From positions 977,014-1,041,013 of the forward strand of contig CAJNDT010001291.1 of assembly GCA_905221615.1 (NCBI GenBank): a stretch of DNA of 64,000 bases. Direction: 5' to 3'. The number at the start of each line of letters is the position of its first letter. Position 1 is the stretch's first letter. The DNA comes from Symbiodinium sp. CCMP2592. Taxonomy: Eukaryota; Sar; Dinophyceae; Suessiales; Symbiodiniaceae. Below, in pieces: positions 12,309-23,731 of the stretch. Both the position numbers and the translations under genes were made by a program. Below the pieces are notes generated by a model, which was given only the letters and a program-made list of their open reading frames with translations, searched no databases and was not told the origin of the DNA.

Positions 12309-12419
12309 CTGCATTGCTTCTCGAACGTCCATGACGGTGCCACCACAGGTCTGCATGACCATCAGCTGGTCTGTCGGCTCAAGTCCCTGAGCCAGAACCT
12401 TGCAAGGCTGGCCACTGAC
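12309..12419 (-). CDS. 37-codon exon of the giant gene
   Basis: A phase 0 exon of exactly 111 bp between two resolved introns. It encodes VSGQPCKVLAQGL through LMVMQTCGGTV to AMQ, i.e. the middle third of one module: the second cysteine pair and the DTCG equivalent, here QTCGG. Both splice joins restore module context. Confidence 0.8.
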
Positions 12420-12487
12420 CTGAGAGCGCAAGGATTGATCCTCGAATGCTCGCTTGAGAAAGTGCACGACTTATCCGAGGCATGGAC
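12420..12487 (-). other. Intron, GT-AG, 68 bp
   Basis: The exon ends ACGTGT, the intron runs GTCCATGCC...CGCTCTCAG, and the next exon starts GTCAGTGGCCAGCC. The join gives TCVSGQPC, an exact module motif, in phase 0. It is the shortest resolved intron in the window. Confidence 0.8.
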
Positions 12488-15440
12488 ACACGTGGCCTCC
12501 TGGTGCAGGAGGTCGGGACCAATCAGCGTCAAGCCCCCAGCATCGATGTTGAAGTCTGTAGGATCCTTGCAGACAAGGATGCCTGGACACCAGCAGAGGC
12601 GGTAAACACCCCCCGCCGCTGTCAGCGGAGCTGTGCTCTGGAAGCTTTGCCTCCCGCCCAATCCACTGGCAAGTGGCCATACATCCGCACCAAATCCGCG
12701 TGGCAACGAGGGCAAGCCACACGTCTCCAGAACCAGCAGCGCACTTCCGACACTCGGCAGATCTTGACCACCCAGCCCTGAAATGCTGCAAGTTTGGCCG
12801 CTGACGCACGTTCGGTCCTGTGACAGCGGGTTCACCCCAACAAGGGTCAAGGACCCAAGCGTGACCAAGGCATTTTGAGCACTGTCGCAGCCTTCGCCGT
12901 CCGTGGACCCGCACCAGCAGAGCTGGTAAATTCCGCCAGCCGCTGTGACTCGCGTGCTTCCCCAGCTGAAGGCAGCGTCGTTGTTCTCCAGAAAACTGGA
13001 TGCCCCGTTTGTGAAGCCGCAAACAGCTGCTGAGGAAACACTGCAAGTGTCCATGACGAACAACCGGTCAGCCTCCCGGAAGCCCTGACCCTCAATTCCA
13101 GCTATTCTGCAAGTCAGGCCGCTGACGCAGGTGCGGTCCTGAGATAATGGGTTGGCACCGATAACATACAAGCTTCCGGCATCAACCTTGGCGTCAGCTG
13201 ATCCGACACATTGTGGAAGGAACGCTTGATCTGGCATACTGTGGCACCAGCAAAGGCGAAAGACACCACCGGCGGAAGTGATGCGTTGCAGCGAGCTGAA
13301 AGTCGTTCCCGCACTGGTGCGTTGCAACTCCGACCTTCCAGCGTAAGGGAAGCGGGCCAGAGCACTTGCCTGTCCACAGGTTTCAACAGCAAACAGGACG
13401 TCCCCGGCATTTAGACCATATCCTGCAATCTCCTGCAGGAAGCACGTACGCCCGCTCACACAAGTCCGGTGCTGGGCAATTGGGGCGACCCCGATGACGG
13501 TGAGTGTACCAGCGTCGACGCGAAAACTGTCTGCAGTGTCACAAGAAAAGTGTTCGCCGGGGCACCAGCACAACCTGTAGTCGCCGCCTGCCAGCTGAAG
13601 TGGAGAACTGACCCATCTTGCTGAAACCGCTCGGCCGACAGGGGCCGCAAAAGTTTCAAGAGTTTCAGTGTAGGCGAGAGCGGGGCCTGACGCGACTCCA
13701 CAGGTCTCCAGTATCAAGTACTCGTCTGTCTCACTTAGGCCCTGCCCTGTAAGACCCGTGATCTCACAGGTCACACCAGACAGGCATGTCTTGGATTGGG
13801 CCAGTGGGGCAATGCCGACCAGAGTCAAGGCTCCCACGTCTACCTCGAAGTCTCGTGCAGATGAGCAAGCAGAGGCGGCAAGCCCTGAACACCAGCAGAG
13901 TCTATAGACACCTCCGGCAGCCGTGACTGGGGCTACACCCCACTCAATGCCAGCTCCACTTCCAGCAATGACAGGGGTCCCAAAGGCAGGAAACCCGAGC
14001 ACGCTACCTGCAAGACCACATGTGTCCTGAACTACAAAGGCATCTGCAGAGTCCAAGGCTGACCCAAGAACACCGCTCACAAAGCACGTCTGTCCAGCGA
14101 CGCAAGTGCGGTCTTGGTAAAGAGGTCGTGGGCCCAGAACGGTAAGACTGCCAAAGTCTGTCCGAAAGGATTCAAAGCCGCTGCAAAGGTTTGTGGCTGA
14201 AGGGGAACACCAACACAACCGGTGGCTTCCGGCTGAAGCGGTGATCACATCGCCGTCGAAGGACAAAGTGAGACTGCCAGCAAGTGTCGGTTGTGCAGCT
14301 AAGATGCCACTGGCCGGAAGCCGATCCACCAAGCTGGCCTCTCCACACGTATCCAGAACAGCAAACCTGTCTGAAGCAGGCAGACCAAGTCCGCCAATGC
14401 CGTATAGCTTGCATGTTTGTCCTGTGATGCACGTTCGATCTTGCGTCAGCGGCGCAGGTCCCAACACTGCCAGACTGCCCATGTCCACCTGAAACTGGCG
14501 GGCCAGCTCACAACGGCCGCCAGGTGAACACCAGCAAAGCCTGTATACTCCACCAGCCGTAGTCTGCGCTACTTGTGTCCAAAACGTAACACCCGCATCT
14601 TCCACGATCGTCGAGAGAGTACCAGCCTGGCTAAAGCGAGGAACCGCACTGGCGATTCCGCAGGTGTCCAGTGCCATGATTGCTCCTCGCTCCAAGCTGC
14701 TGTCAAAAAGACCCTGGAAGCCTCGGAGGAAACAAGCCTGCCCACTGCTGCAGGTCCGGTCCTGTGTGAGTGGGCTCATTCCAAGAAGAACGAGCCCACC
14801 GGCATCCACGACGAAGCGATCTGGAGAGACGCATGCCAAGCCGGCGCTGCACCAACAAAGCCTGTATTGGCCTCCTGCTGCTGTTGGTGCGACCGAACCC
14901 CATGAAACAGCAGACCCACTGGCCTCCACGAGGCTCGGAACTCCAGCGTGAGAAAAGCGAGGAATGAAGTTGGACTGCCCGCAGGTGTCCATGGCCATCC
15001 ACAGATCACCGTCTGACAAGAAGCTACCAGTAAGTCCTTCTATGGAGCATGCCTGTCCACTCATGCATGTGCGGTCCTGACGCATAGGTGACGTCCCGAT
15101 CACCGTCAATTCGCCAAAATCGGTTGCAAAATCCCGGGCTAGACTGCATTGAGACTCACTCGTCGAGCACCAGCAGAGGCGATATCGACCTCCAGCGGCT
15201 GATACTGGATCAGAGCCCCAGGTGACAGCTGCACCACTCGCATCGACTCGTGACACTTGGCCGGCAGTTGGAAAACGCTCAATAACTGGGTCCACCCCGC
15301 AGGTCTCGAGCACCTGAATCACGTCGTTGACGGACAAGTGCTGCCCCAGAAGTCCATCGAATGCACAAACCCGGCCGCTGACACAGGTGCGATGCTGTTC
15401 CAGTGGCGCCGGGCCGATGACCGTGAACCGGCCTGCTGCA
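12488..15440 (-). CDS. Exon block A with nine modules
   Basis: A long exon of about 984 codons. Module text starts at AGRFTVIGPAPLEQHRTC (about 15437), so the exon extends upstream of the TTG at 15337, where the computed open frame begins. Nine modules follow, from RYRLCWCSTS to VYRLCWCPGI, and it ends at HQEATC on the GT donor at 12487. It is almost identical to block A' except for the module at 12972-13240. Three nucleotides separate the lengths of the two versions of that module, so the frame is kept. One substitution turns SYRLCWC into SHRLCWC near 14222. Confidence 0.8.
12488..15440. repeat. 6.1 kb tandem duplication, copy A
   Basis: Pairs with 18601-21555. The offset is 6113 bp up to about 12972 and 6116 bp from 13241 onward. 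Identity by eye is about 99% outside the swapped module at 12972-13240. The ends of identity coincide with exon ends: GT donor at 12487 versus 18600, and AG acceptors near 15440 versus 21555. Confidence 0.85.
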
Positions 15441-15539
15441 TGAGAATGTGTACCTCGCGCCAGCGTGGTGTCAGGCTTCTGTCGTGGACGGGCTTAGAAA
15501 AAAAGCGATGAACACATAAAACATCACAAAGCCAAGGTT

Positions 15540-16510
15540 CGACATGCGGCGACTGCATCGCCTTGATCTGTTTGACCCAGGGTTGCGGGGCGAGGACACC
15601 AGCAAAGAGCAAAGTTTCCCCCAGGAGCTGTGATACGCGTGGCACCCCATGACACTACATCTGTAAGGACGTCGAATTGGGCGCCGAGCATCGGAAAACC
15701 CGCGACCACCGCGGAGTCAACACGACAGGTGTCCATCACCAGATACGAGTCACCGCTAGAAATGTGCGTGCCCTCGATGCCGTCAATAGTGCAGGAGACA
15801 CCGCTGATGCACGTCCGGTCTTGCCGCACGGGGCTCACACCGATCATGGTCAAAGCACCAACGTCGGTGGCGAAATCAATGGGGCCAGAACATGGTCGAC
15901 CGCCAATCTCGCCGGAACACCAGCAGAGCCTGTAGATGCCTCCTGAAACGAGCACAGAATCGGTGAAGCTGACCACACTACCATATCCTGAAGCTGCGCT
16001 CACTGTAGCAACAGGCATTGAAGACGGCACCGAAGACTCTCCACAAGTGTCTGCCAAAAGAATCCTGTTTCGACTCGAGATGTGCATGCCGAGGAAACCA
16101 TCAAACTCACACGACTGTCCGCTGACACACGTTCTGTCCTGCTGTAATGGGGAAGGACCTATCAAAAGCAGTTCACCCATGTCTGTAGCGAAGTCCGAAG
16201 CCTGGGAGCATCTCGGGGCCTCCCGTGAACACCAGCATAATCGGTAGAGGCCCCCTGCAGCCGTGAGTGCTGCGCTGTTCCAAACGCCGATGCTTCCTTG
16301 AGCTGCTATTTGGTTAGCGAAACCACCATTCACAATCCCAGTCGGAGATTGCCCATCCATCGCACCGCAAGTGTCGGCAACAAGGATGTGGTCTTCGTCG
16401 CTGATAAAGCTTCCGAGAAGACCTTCCACGCGGCATTCCGTTCCACTTATGCATGTCCTCGATTGACGCATTTTGGGGCCAATGACATAGAATCGCCCAG
16501 CTTCCACAAG
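15540..16510 (-). CDS. Exon block with three modules, partly a 1.1 kb duplicate
   Basis: About 320 codons beginning near the segment EAGRFYVIGPKMRQSRTC. The likely acceptor is CTGAG|GTACTCC at about 16531, although the exact base is not proven. It runs through LYRLCWCSRE and IYRLCWCSGE to NFALCWCPRP. The segment 15735-16300 is nearly identical to 16840-17405. After CPRPATLGQ the module wording fades; a donor is expected around 15540 because block A resumes at GRFTVIGPAPLEQHRTC. Confidence 0.7.
15735..16300. repeat. 1.1 kb-offset tandem duplication, copy 1
   Basis: Nearly identical to 16840-17405 (offset 1105 bp). The unit spans two modules. Identity ends abruptly after the shared CCAAACGCCGATGCTTCC. 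Confidence 0.85.
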
Positions 16511-16679
16511 AAAACTCGAAGGAGTACCTCAGAGGCAAGCAGCTGCCGAGATACGGATTTATTAGGCCTGCTATCGTGCGAGCATGGATCAGCAGCACCC
16601 TACCAGGATGGGTCACATTACCAGTTAAGGATGCACAGATGTGTGATTGCAAACACGAGGTCAAGGTGCTACACGTCTC

Positions 16680-18143
16680 CTCCATCAGCGAGGCTCCGGG
16701 ACACCAGCACAAAGCATAGTTGCCTCCAACAGCTGTAATCGGAACCAAGCCCCAAGAGATCAATCCTCCACTCGACTGCAGGGAAACACCGGTTCCTGGG
16801 AACCCAGACAATGCTGCAGAGCGGATACCACAGGTATCCATCACCAGATACGAGTCACTGCTTGAAATGTGCGTGCCCTCGATGCCGTCAATAGTGCAGG
16901 AGACACCGCTGATGCACGTCCGGTCTTGCCGCACGGGGCTCACACCGATCATGGTCAAAGCACCAACGTCGGTGGCGAAATCAATGGGGCCAGAACATGG
17001 TCGACCGCCCATCTCGCCGGAACACCAGCAGAGCCTGTAGATGCCTCCTGAAACGTGCACAGAACCGGTGAAGCTGACCACACTACCATATCCGGAAGCT
17101 GCGCTCACTGTAGCAACAGGCATTGAAGACGGCACCGAAGACTCTCCACAAGTGTCTGCCAAAAGAATCCTGTTCCGACTCGAGATGTGCATGCCGAGGA
17201 AACCATCAAACTCACACGACTGTCCGCTGACACACGTTCTGTCCTGCTGTAATGGGGAAGGACCTATCAAAAGCAGCTCACCCATGTCTGTAGCGAAGTC
17301 CGAAGCCTGGGAGCATCTCGGGGCCTCCCGTGAACACCAGCATAATCGGTAGAGGCCCCCTGCAGCCGTGAGTGCTGCGCTGTTCCAAACGCCGATGCTT
17401 CCATCACCAGCCTGATTCTGTGATCCAAGACCTGTCGGCCGCATTACAACAACGGCATTTTCGGAAGCACAGGTATCAGCAATCAAAATATCGTCGCTCA
17501 AACTTGTCTGCTTTCCTGACAATCCGTTCAATTGACACCCACGCCCACTCACGCACGTGTGTTGCTGGTTCAAAGGAGAAGGTCCAATGATGGTGAGCAT
17601 CCCGAAGTCGACATGAAAATCACTCGGTTCCGCACACAGCGAAGGTACGTTGCCGCACCAGCACATGTGGTAAGTTCCGCCAGCAGCAGAGACAATGTCC
17701 GTCAAAAAGCTTCGGAAATTGCTGCCAGCAGCAGCCGGAAGAGACACTAAAATGCCATCGGCTGGAAATCGTGGCACGATGCTTGGCACGGAGCAGGTCT
17801 CCAGAATCATCACTTCACCCAGAGACACATCCAAGTAGGAGTGAACTGCAACGTCTGTGACTTGGCAAGTCTGTCCGGAGATACATGTTCTGTGCTGTTC
17901 CAACGGACTTGGGCCCAGCACTTGTATCGAACCGAAATCGGTGCGAAAATCTTCCGCCACACGACAGCCCAAGTTGCACCAGCAAAGGCGGTAAACGCCC
18001 CCTGCAGCTGAAACACGTGTTGCACTGCCTAAGAGGATCAGGTTGCCCTCCACTGAATGCCGCAAGCCATCCACTGGAAGTCCTCGTACCACAGAGGGCA
18101 TTCCACAGGTGTCGAGAATGGCCACCAGAGCATCTGCTGCCCA
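16680..18143 (-). CDS. Exon block B with five modules
   Basis: About 480 codons with five modules (VYRLCWCNLG, TYHMCWCGNV, LYRLCWCSRE, IYRLCWCSGE, NYALCWCPGA). It starts at the LVAILDTCG half-module and ends after CPGASLMEETCSTL near 16680, where module wording stops. The open frame that continues to 16314 is probably intron read-through. Two of the modules (17405-16840) are almost identical to those at 16300-15735, a tandem duplication with a 1105 bp offset. Confidence 0.75.
16840..17405. repeat. 1.1 kb-offset tandem duplication, copy 2
   Basis: Partner of 15735-16300. The few differences are scattered single bases. Confidence 0.85.
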
Positions 18144-18149
18144 GATACC

Positions 18150-18316
18150 TTAGAGTGCAATAGGGTGCGCTGCCCCTCGCCGGCGCGACAGGTGTACCAG
18201 CGATTCATAAATTTCAGATCCAAGTCGCCCTGGGAAGCAGCGCAAGTCTCACTCTCCGCAACAGAACATGCCGTGGCCGTGCTCCCACTGGAGACCACGC
18301 AGCTCTGGCCGCTGAC
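18150..18316 (-). CDS. Small exon region starting VSGQSC
   Basis: The exon begins at 18316 with Val-Ser-Gly-Gln-Ser-Cys (the half-motif completed from block A') and must splice into the next block, which resumes at DALVAILDTCG near 18140. The acceptor is one of two closely spaced AGs (GGGCAG or CAGCAG near 18141-18146). The donor is ambiguous, so the 3' limit given here is an upper bound. The sequence after VSGQSC (VVSSGSTATAC) is Ser/Thr-rich and does not match other modules well. Confidence 0.45.
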
Positions 18317-18600
18317 CTTCGAAACCGAAACAGACACAAAGACACTTGCGCTCCGCTGCAAGCGTGTAGCTGCTGACGGCTGACGGCTGCCGGGACGGAT
18401 CCAACAAAAGAAGCAAAAAAACCGAGAGCTGACGACGAGACGCGAGCGCAAAAGCATTCGGAGGCCAAGTCTTACAAGCACGATCAAAGACAACTCGCTC
18501 AATACCCTTGACACCGTGTTTCAGACTAACATCTACGACTGCACGGCTACGATGGCCCTTTCTGCACTGCTTCGGCAAAAGGCACGACTGAGGCAGAGAC
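18317..18600 (-). other. Intron, GT-AG, 284 bp
   Basis: The exon ends ...GCCACGTGT, the intron starts GTCTCTGCC and ends TTTCGAAG, and the next exon starts GTCAGCGGCCAGAGC. The join restores TCVSGQSC. It sits at exactly the homologous position to the 68 bp intron after block A (12420-12487), as expected if the duplication included the intron; the intron bodies now differ completely. Confidence 0.75.
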
Positions 18601-21555
18601 ACACGTGGCCTCCTGGTGCAGGAGGTCGGGGCCAATCAGCGTCAAGCCTCCAGTATCGATGTTGAAGTCTGTAGGATCCTTGCAGACAAGGATGCCTGGA
18701 CACCAGCAGAGGCGGTAAACACCCCCCGCCGCTGTCAGCGGAGCTGTGCTCTGGAAGCTTTGCCTCCCGCCCAATCCACTGGCAAGTGGCCATACATCCG
18801 CACCAAATCCGCGTGGCAACGAGGGCAAGCCACACGTCTCCAGAACCAGCAGCGCACTTCCGACACTCGGCAGATCTTGACCACCCAGCCCTGAAATGCT
18901 GCAAGTTTGGCCGCTGACGCACGTTCGGTCCTGTGACAGCGGGTTCACCCCAACAAGGGTCAAGGACGCAAGCGTGACCAAGGCATTCTGAGCACTGTCG
19001 CAGCCTTCGCCGTCCGTGGACCCGCACCAGCAGAGCTGGTAAATTCCGCCAGCCGCTGTGACTCGCGTGCTTCCCCAGCTGAAGGAAGCGAATTCAGCGT
19101 CCCCTGAGCTGAGACTGCGCAGTCCCTGAGCAAATCCAGAAATTATCGACGTGCCGCCACATGTATCCATGACGTACAGACGATCAGTGTCCTGCAGGCC
19201 GTACCCATACACGCTGGGAATCTCACATGTACTTCCGCTGACACAGGTTCGGTCTTGAAACAAAGATACACCGACCATGAACAGGCTCCCAACGTCAACC
19301 TTAGCTTCGCTTGTCAGACAAGACGGCACATGCTCTGTGCCAAAATTCGGCATACCGTGGCACCAGCAAAGGCGAAAGACACCACCGGCGGAAGTGATGC
19401 GTTCCAGCGAGCTGAAAGTCGTTCCTGCACTGGTGCGTTGCAACTCCGACCTTCCAGCGTAAGGGAAGCGGGCCAGAGCACTTGCCTGTCCACAGGTTTC
19501 AACAGCAAACAGGACGTCCCCGGCATTTAGACCATATCCTGCAATCTCCTGCAAAAAGCACGTACGCCCGCTCACACAAGTCCGGTGCTGGGCAATTGGG
19601 GCGACCCCGATGACGGTGAGTGTACCAGCGTCGACGCGAAAACTGTCTGCAGTGTCACAAGAAAAGTGTTCGCCGGGGCACCAGCACAACCTGTAGTCGC
19701 CGCCTGCCAGCTGAAGTGGAGAACTGACCCATCTTGCTGAAACCGCTCGGCCGACAGGGGCCGCAAAAGTTTCAAGAGTTTCAGTGTAGGCGAGAGCGGG
19801 GCCTGACGCGACTCCACAGGTCTCCAGTATCAAGTACTCGTCTGTCTCACTTAGGCCCTGCCCTGTAAGACCCGTGATCTCACAGGTCACACCAGACAGG
19901 CATGTCTTGGATTGGGCCAGTGGGGCAATGCCGACCAGAGTCAAGGCTCCCACGTCTACCTCGAAGTCTCGTGCAGATGAGCAAGCAGAGGCGGCAAGCC
20001 CTGAACACCAGCAGAGTCTATAGACACCTCCGGCAGCCGTGACTGGGGCTACACCCCACTCAATGCCAGCTCCACTTCCAGCAATGACAGGGGTCCCAAA
20101 GGCAGGAAACCCGAGCACGCTACCTGCAAGACCACATGTGTCCTGAACTACAAAGGCATCTGCAGAGTCCAAGGCTGACCCAAGAACACCGCTCACAAAG
20201 CACGTCTGTCCAGCGACGCAAGTGCGGTCTTGGTAAAGAGGTCGTGGGCCCAGAACGGTCAGACTGCCAAAGTCTGTCCGAAAGGATTCAAAGCCGCTGC
20301 AAAGGTTTGTGGCTGAAGGGGAACACCAACACAACCGGTAGCTTCCGGCTGAAGCAGTGATCACATCGCCGTCGAAGGACAAAGTGAGACTGCCAGCAAG
20401 TGTCGGTTGTGCAGCTAAGATGCCACTGGCCGGAAGCCGATCCACCAAGCTGGCCTCTCCACACGTATCCAGAACAGCAAACCTGTCTGAAGCAGGCAGA
20501 CCAAGTCCGCCAATGCCGTATAGCTTGCATGTTTGTCCTGTGATGCACGTTCGATCTTGCGTCAGCGGCGCAGGTCCCAACACTGCCAGACTGCCCATGT
20601 CCACCTGAAACTGGCTGGCCAGTTCACAACGGCCGCCAGGTGAACACCAGCAAAGCCTGTATACTCCACCAGCCGTAGTCTGCGCTACTTGTGTCCAAAA
20701 CGTAACACCAGCATCTTCCACGATCGTCGAGAGAGTACCAGCCTGGCTAAAGCGAGGAACCGCACTTGCGATTCCGCAGGTGTCCAGTGCCATGATTGCT
20801 CCTTGCTCCAAGCTGCTGTCAAAAAGACCCTGGAAGCCTCGGAGGAAACAAGCCTGCCCACTGCTGCAGGTCCGGTCCTGTGTGAGTGGGCTCATTCCAA
20901 GAAGAACGAGCCCACCGGCATCCACGACGAAGCGATCTGGAGAGACGCATGCCAAGCCGGCGCTGCACCAACAAAGCCTGTATTGGCCTCCTGCTGCTGT
21001 TGGTGCGACCGAACCCCATGAAACAGCAGACCCACTGGCCTCCACGAGGCTCGGAACTCCAGCGTGAGAAAAGCGAGGAATGAAGTTGGACTGCCCGCAG
21101 GTGTCCATGGCCATCCACAGATCACCGTCTGACAAGAAGCTACCAGTAAGTCCTTCTATGGAGCATGCCTGTCCACTCATGCATGTGCGGTCCTGACGCA
21201 TAGGTGACGTCCCGATCACCGTCAATTCGCCAAAATCGGTTGCAAAATCCCGGGCTAGACTGCATTGAGACTCACTCGTCGAGCACCAGCAGAGGCGATA
21301 TCGACCTCCAGCGGCTGATACTGGATCAGAGCCCCAGGTGACAGCTGCACCACTCGCATCGACTCGTGACACTTGGCCGGCAGTAGGAAAACGCTCAATA
21401 ACTGGGTCCACCCCGCAGGTCTCGAGCACCTGAATCACGTCGTTGACGGACAAGTGCTGCCCCAGAAGTCCATCGAATGCACAAACCCGGCCGCTGACAC
21501 AGGTGCGATGCTGTTCCAGTGGCGCAGGGCCGATGACTGTCAACGTCCCAGCTCT
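18601..21555 (-). CDS. Exon block A' with nine modules
   Basis: A long open exon of about 985 codons with nine modules, starting at AGTLTVIGPAPLEQHRTC near 21555 and ending exactly at the GT donor after HQEATC (18600/18601). It is about 99% identical by eye to block A (12488-15440) over most of its length, at an offset of 6113-6116 bp. The exception is one module (about 19085-19356) that is clearly different in sequence. The ATG at 21601-21603 lies upstream of the apparent acceptor and is unlikely to be the real start. Nonsense codons and frameshifts are absent, so both copies look selected or recently homogenised. Confidence 0.8.
18601..21555. repeat. 6.1 kb tandem duplication, copy A'
   Basis: Partner of 12488-15440. 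It contains a 272 bp block (19085-19356) with little similarity to the corresponding 269 bp in copy A although both sides are nearly identical. Confidence 0.85.
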
Positions 21556-21899
21556 CAAATGGAATCTCGACGATGTTCCTTGGAGCAAAGTGCAGGAGCG
21601 CACGGGGCACCCAACATTATCATTTGATCTCGGATGTAAACAGGAATTTTAGCCCCTCCGTACACCCCTACGTTGCCATGTATACTTTTCAGGATGTGCT
21701 CATCTTTATTGCTCGTACATGCGAAGAATGCGAGCAGTGCAAAGTTGGTTCTATTCAATTCTATTTAGAGTTTAGTTTTTAGGGAAGGACTTTGCAGTGA
21801 CGACAACAGTCAGCGGAATCTCTCCAACCCCTTGCATACCACCGACGCGGCAATGCCGCGAGACCCCGCCCAGAAAAGTTCCCCACAGACTCACAATGC

Positions 21900-23566
21900 T
21901 TTGTCGCGATAAATTGGGAGCCCTTCATTCTGTGGCAAGGTTCCACAGACAGGTCCCGCCGACCCCACGCCAGGCAGCCCAGCACACCAGCACAATGAAT
22001 AGACTCCACCTGGAGATGTGACTGGCATCTGTCCCCAAGAGACTCGTGCTCCACTGGAGCTCACCTGTGCAGTCACACCTGCTTCGGGGAATCCCTCGAT
22101 GGCTCCAGCATCGACACCGCAGGTTTGCAACACAGCAAAGTAGTTTGCGACGGAAACATAAGTCCCTGTGATTCCCTCCAGGGTGCATGGCAATCCACTG
22201 ATGCACGTCCTGGCTTGCTGTAAAGGATTGACTCCGATCATTGTCAGCATGCCCACGTCAGTCCTAAACTCCGAGTGATCTTCACATTGTGCCACAAGCC
22301 CGGAACACCAGCAAAGCCGATAGAAGCCGCCAGCAGCCAGAATCGGCGAAGTCCCCCAGCTCACCACGGCAGTTCCGGTCGGCGAAGCAGTAACTTCAGC
22401 AGGTGGCAGTGATGAGGGCGGCAGATGGGTATCACCGCAGGTCTCTGACAGAAGGATACGGTCCTGGCTCGAGATGTACTTGCCAAGGAATCCTTCAAAC
22501 TCGCAGGAAAGGCCGCTGACACACGTCCTGTCTTGCCTTAGTGGTGCCGGACCCAGAAGGAGCAGTCCGCCCATGTCCGTGGAGAACTCAGATGCTGAAG
22601 CGCAAGCTGTGATAGAAGCACACCAGCAGAGTCTGTACTGACCACCGGCAGCTGTAATGATGCTCCATGTCGCTATGCCATCGCCGGCCATTTCTGAAGC
22701 ACCAAAGTTCACAAATCTGGGAACAAACGCAGCTTTGTCGGTGCCACACGTATCGGCAATCAACATGTCATTGGTTCCCGTGTGCTCTCCAGTCAGTCCG
22801 CCTAGATGGCACCGCTGACCACTTGTGCATGTGCGATCTTGCCGCAGAGGGCTTGGGCCAATTATGTCAAGGGTACCGATAGAAACGTGAAAGTCCTCCG
22901 CATCCAGACAAGGTCCGGGAATCATCGAACACCAGCACAACGTGTAGGTCCCACCAGCTGCTGAAATAACATCTGTCTGAAAAGCACCAAGCAGAGACTC
23001 AGAATTTAGGCTTGGCGGAGGTGATATGGGTTCTGCCCAGAGGCGAGGCAAAACACCGTGAGTTGCACACGTCTCCAGAATAAGTAGACGCCCGATTGAC
23101 CAGTCAAATTCGCCGTGGAAAAGCAAATCCGAGACTCGACATGTGCGGCCCGAGACACATGTTCGGTGCTGCTCTAGCGGCGAGGGTCCGAGCAAGAGAA
23201 GCGATCCAAAGTCTGTCCGGAAGTTTTCGGGTCGTGAACACTTGCTGGGCAAACCGCACCAACACAAACGGTACCGGCCACCTGATGCAGATACCCTCGG
23301 AAGCATGCCAGAAGCGAGAAGCCCTGCATTGGGAAAGCCAACTGCAGCAGTGGACTGACCGCATGTGTCTCGAACGGCAATCTGATCGTTGTCGTTCAGG
23401 AAGACTCCTGTAAAAGAGCCGACCAGACAAGTGTACCCACTCACGCAAGTTCGGCTTTGCATCAATGGCGAGGGTCCGACGATGAGAAATCCTCCGGCAT
23501 CCACCCGAAAATCCTCTTGGATGCCACAGGAAAATGTCGCGGCACACCAGCATAATCGGTATACGC
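21900..23566 (-). CDS. Exon block with six modules (diverged partner of 15.5-18.1 kb block)
   Basis: About 550 codons with six YRLCWC-type motifs (VYRLCWCAAT, RYRLCWCGLP, TYTLCWCSMI, QYRLCWCASI, FYRLCWCSGL, VYSLCWCAGL). The 5' edge is the AG|G acceptor at 23567. The 3' edge is an unresolved donor near 21900-21950, after the segment GSAGPVCGTLPQNEG, because the module resumes at AGTLTVIGPAPL near 21555. The order and wording of its modules (a LLLGPSPLEQHRTC module, an ADTCG module, a LSCEFEGFLGKYISSQDRIL module, an ISGLPCTLEGITGTY module) parallel the block at 16.7-18.1 kb, which supports a larger A+B duplication in which the B copies have diverged. Confidence 0.75.
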
Positions 23567-23731
23567 CTGGCAATGAAAACTGAAAGTTGCTAAAGCAAAT
23601 AACATTGAACATGACGAGAAAAACAAGACTCTACTAGATGTCACAAATTGGCCACACGTGCGTTACACCACAATCATCAGCCCCATTGCCCCGACCGAAC
23701 GGACCATCGAAATGAATTGCAGCTAAAGCGC
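23567..23731 (-). other. Intron, GC-AG, 165 bp
   Basis: On the minus strand the exon ends GCGGGTG, the intron runs GCGCTTTAGC...CATTGCCAG, and the next exon starts GCGTATACCG. The join gives Gly-Gly-Val-Tyr, restoring the AAGGVYRLCWC motif seen in dozens of other modules. The intron is phase 1, with a GC donor and an AG|G acceptor. Confidence 0.85.
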
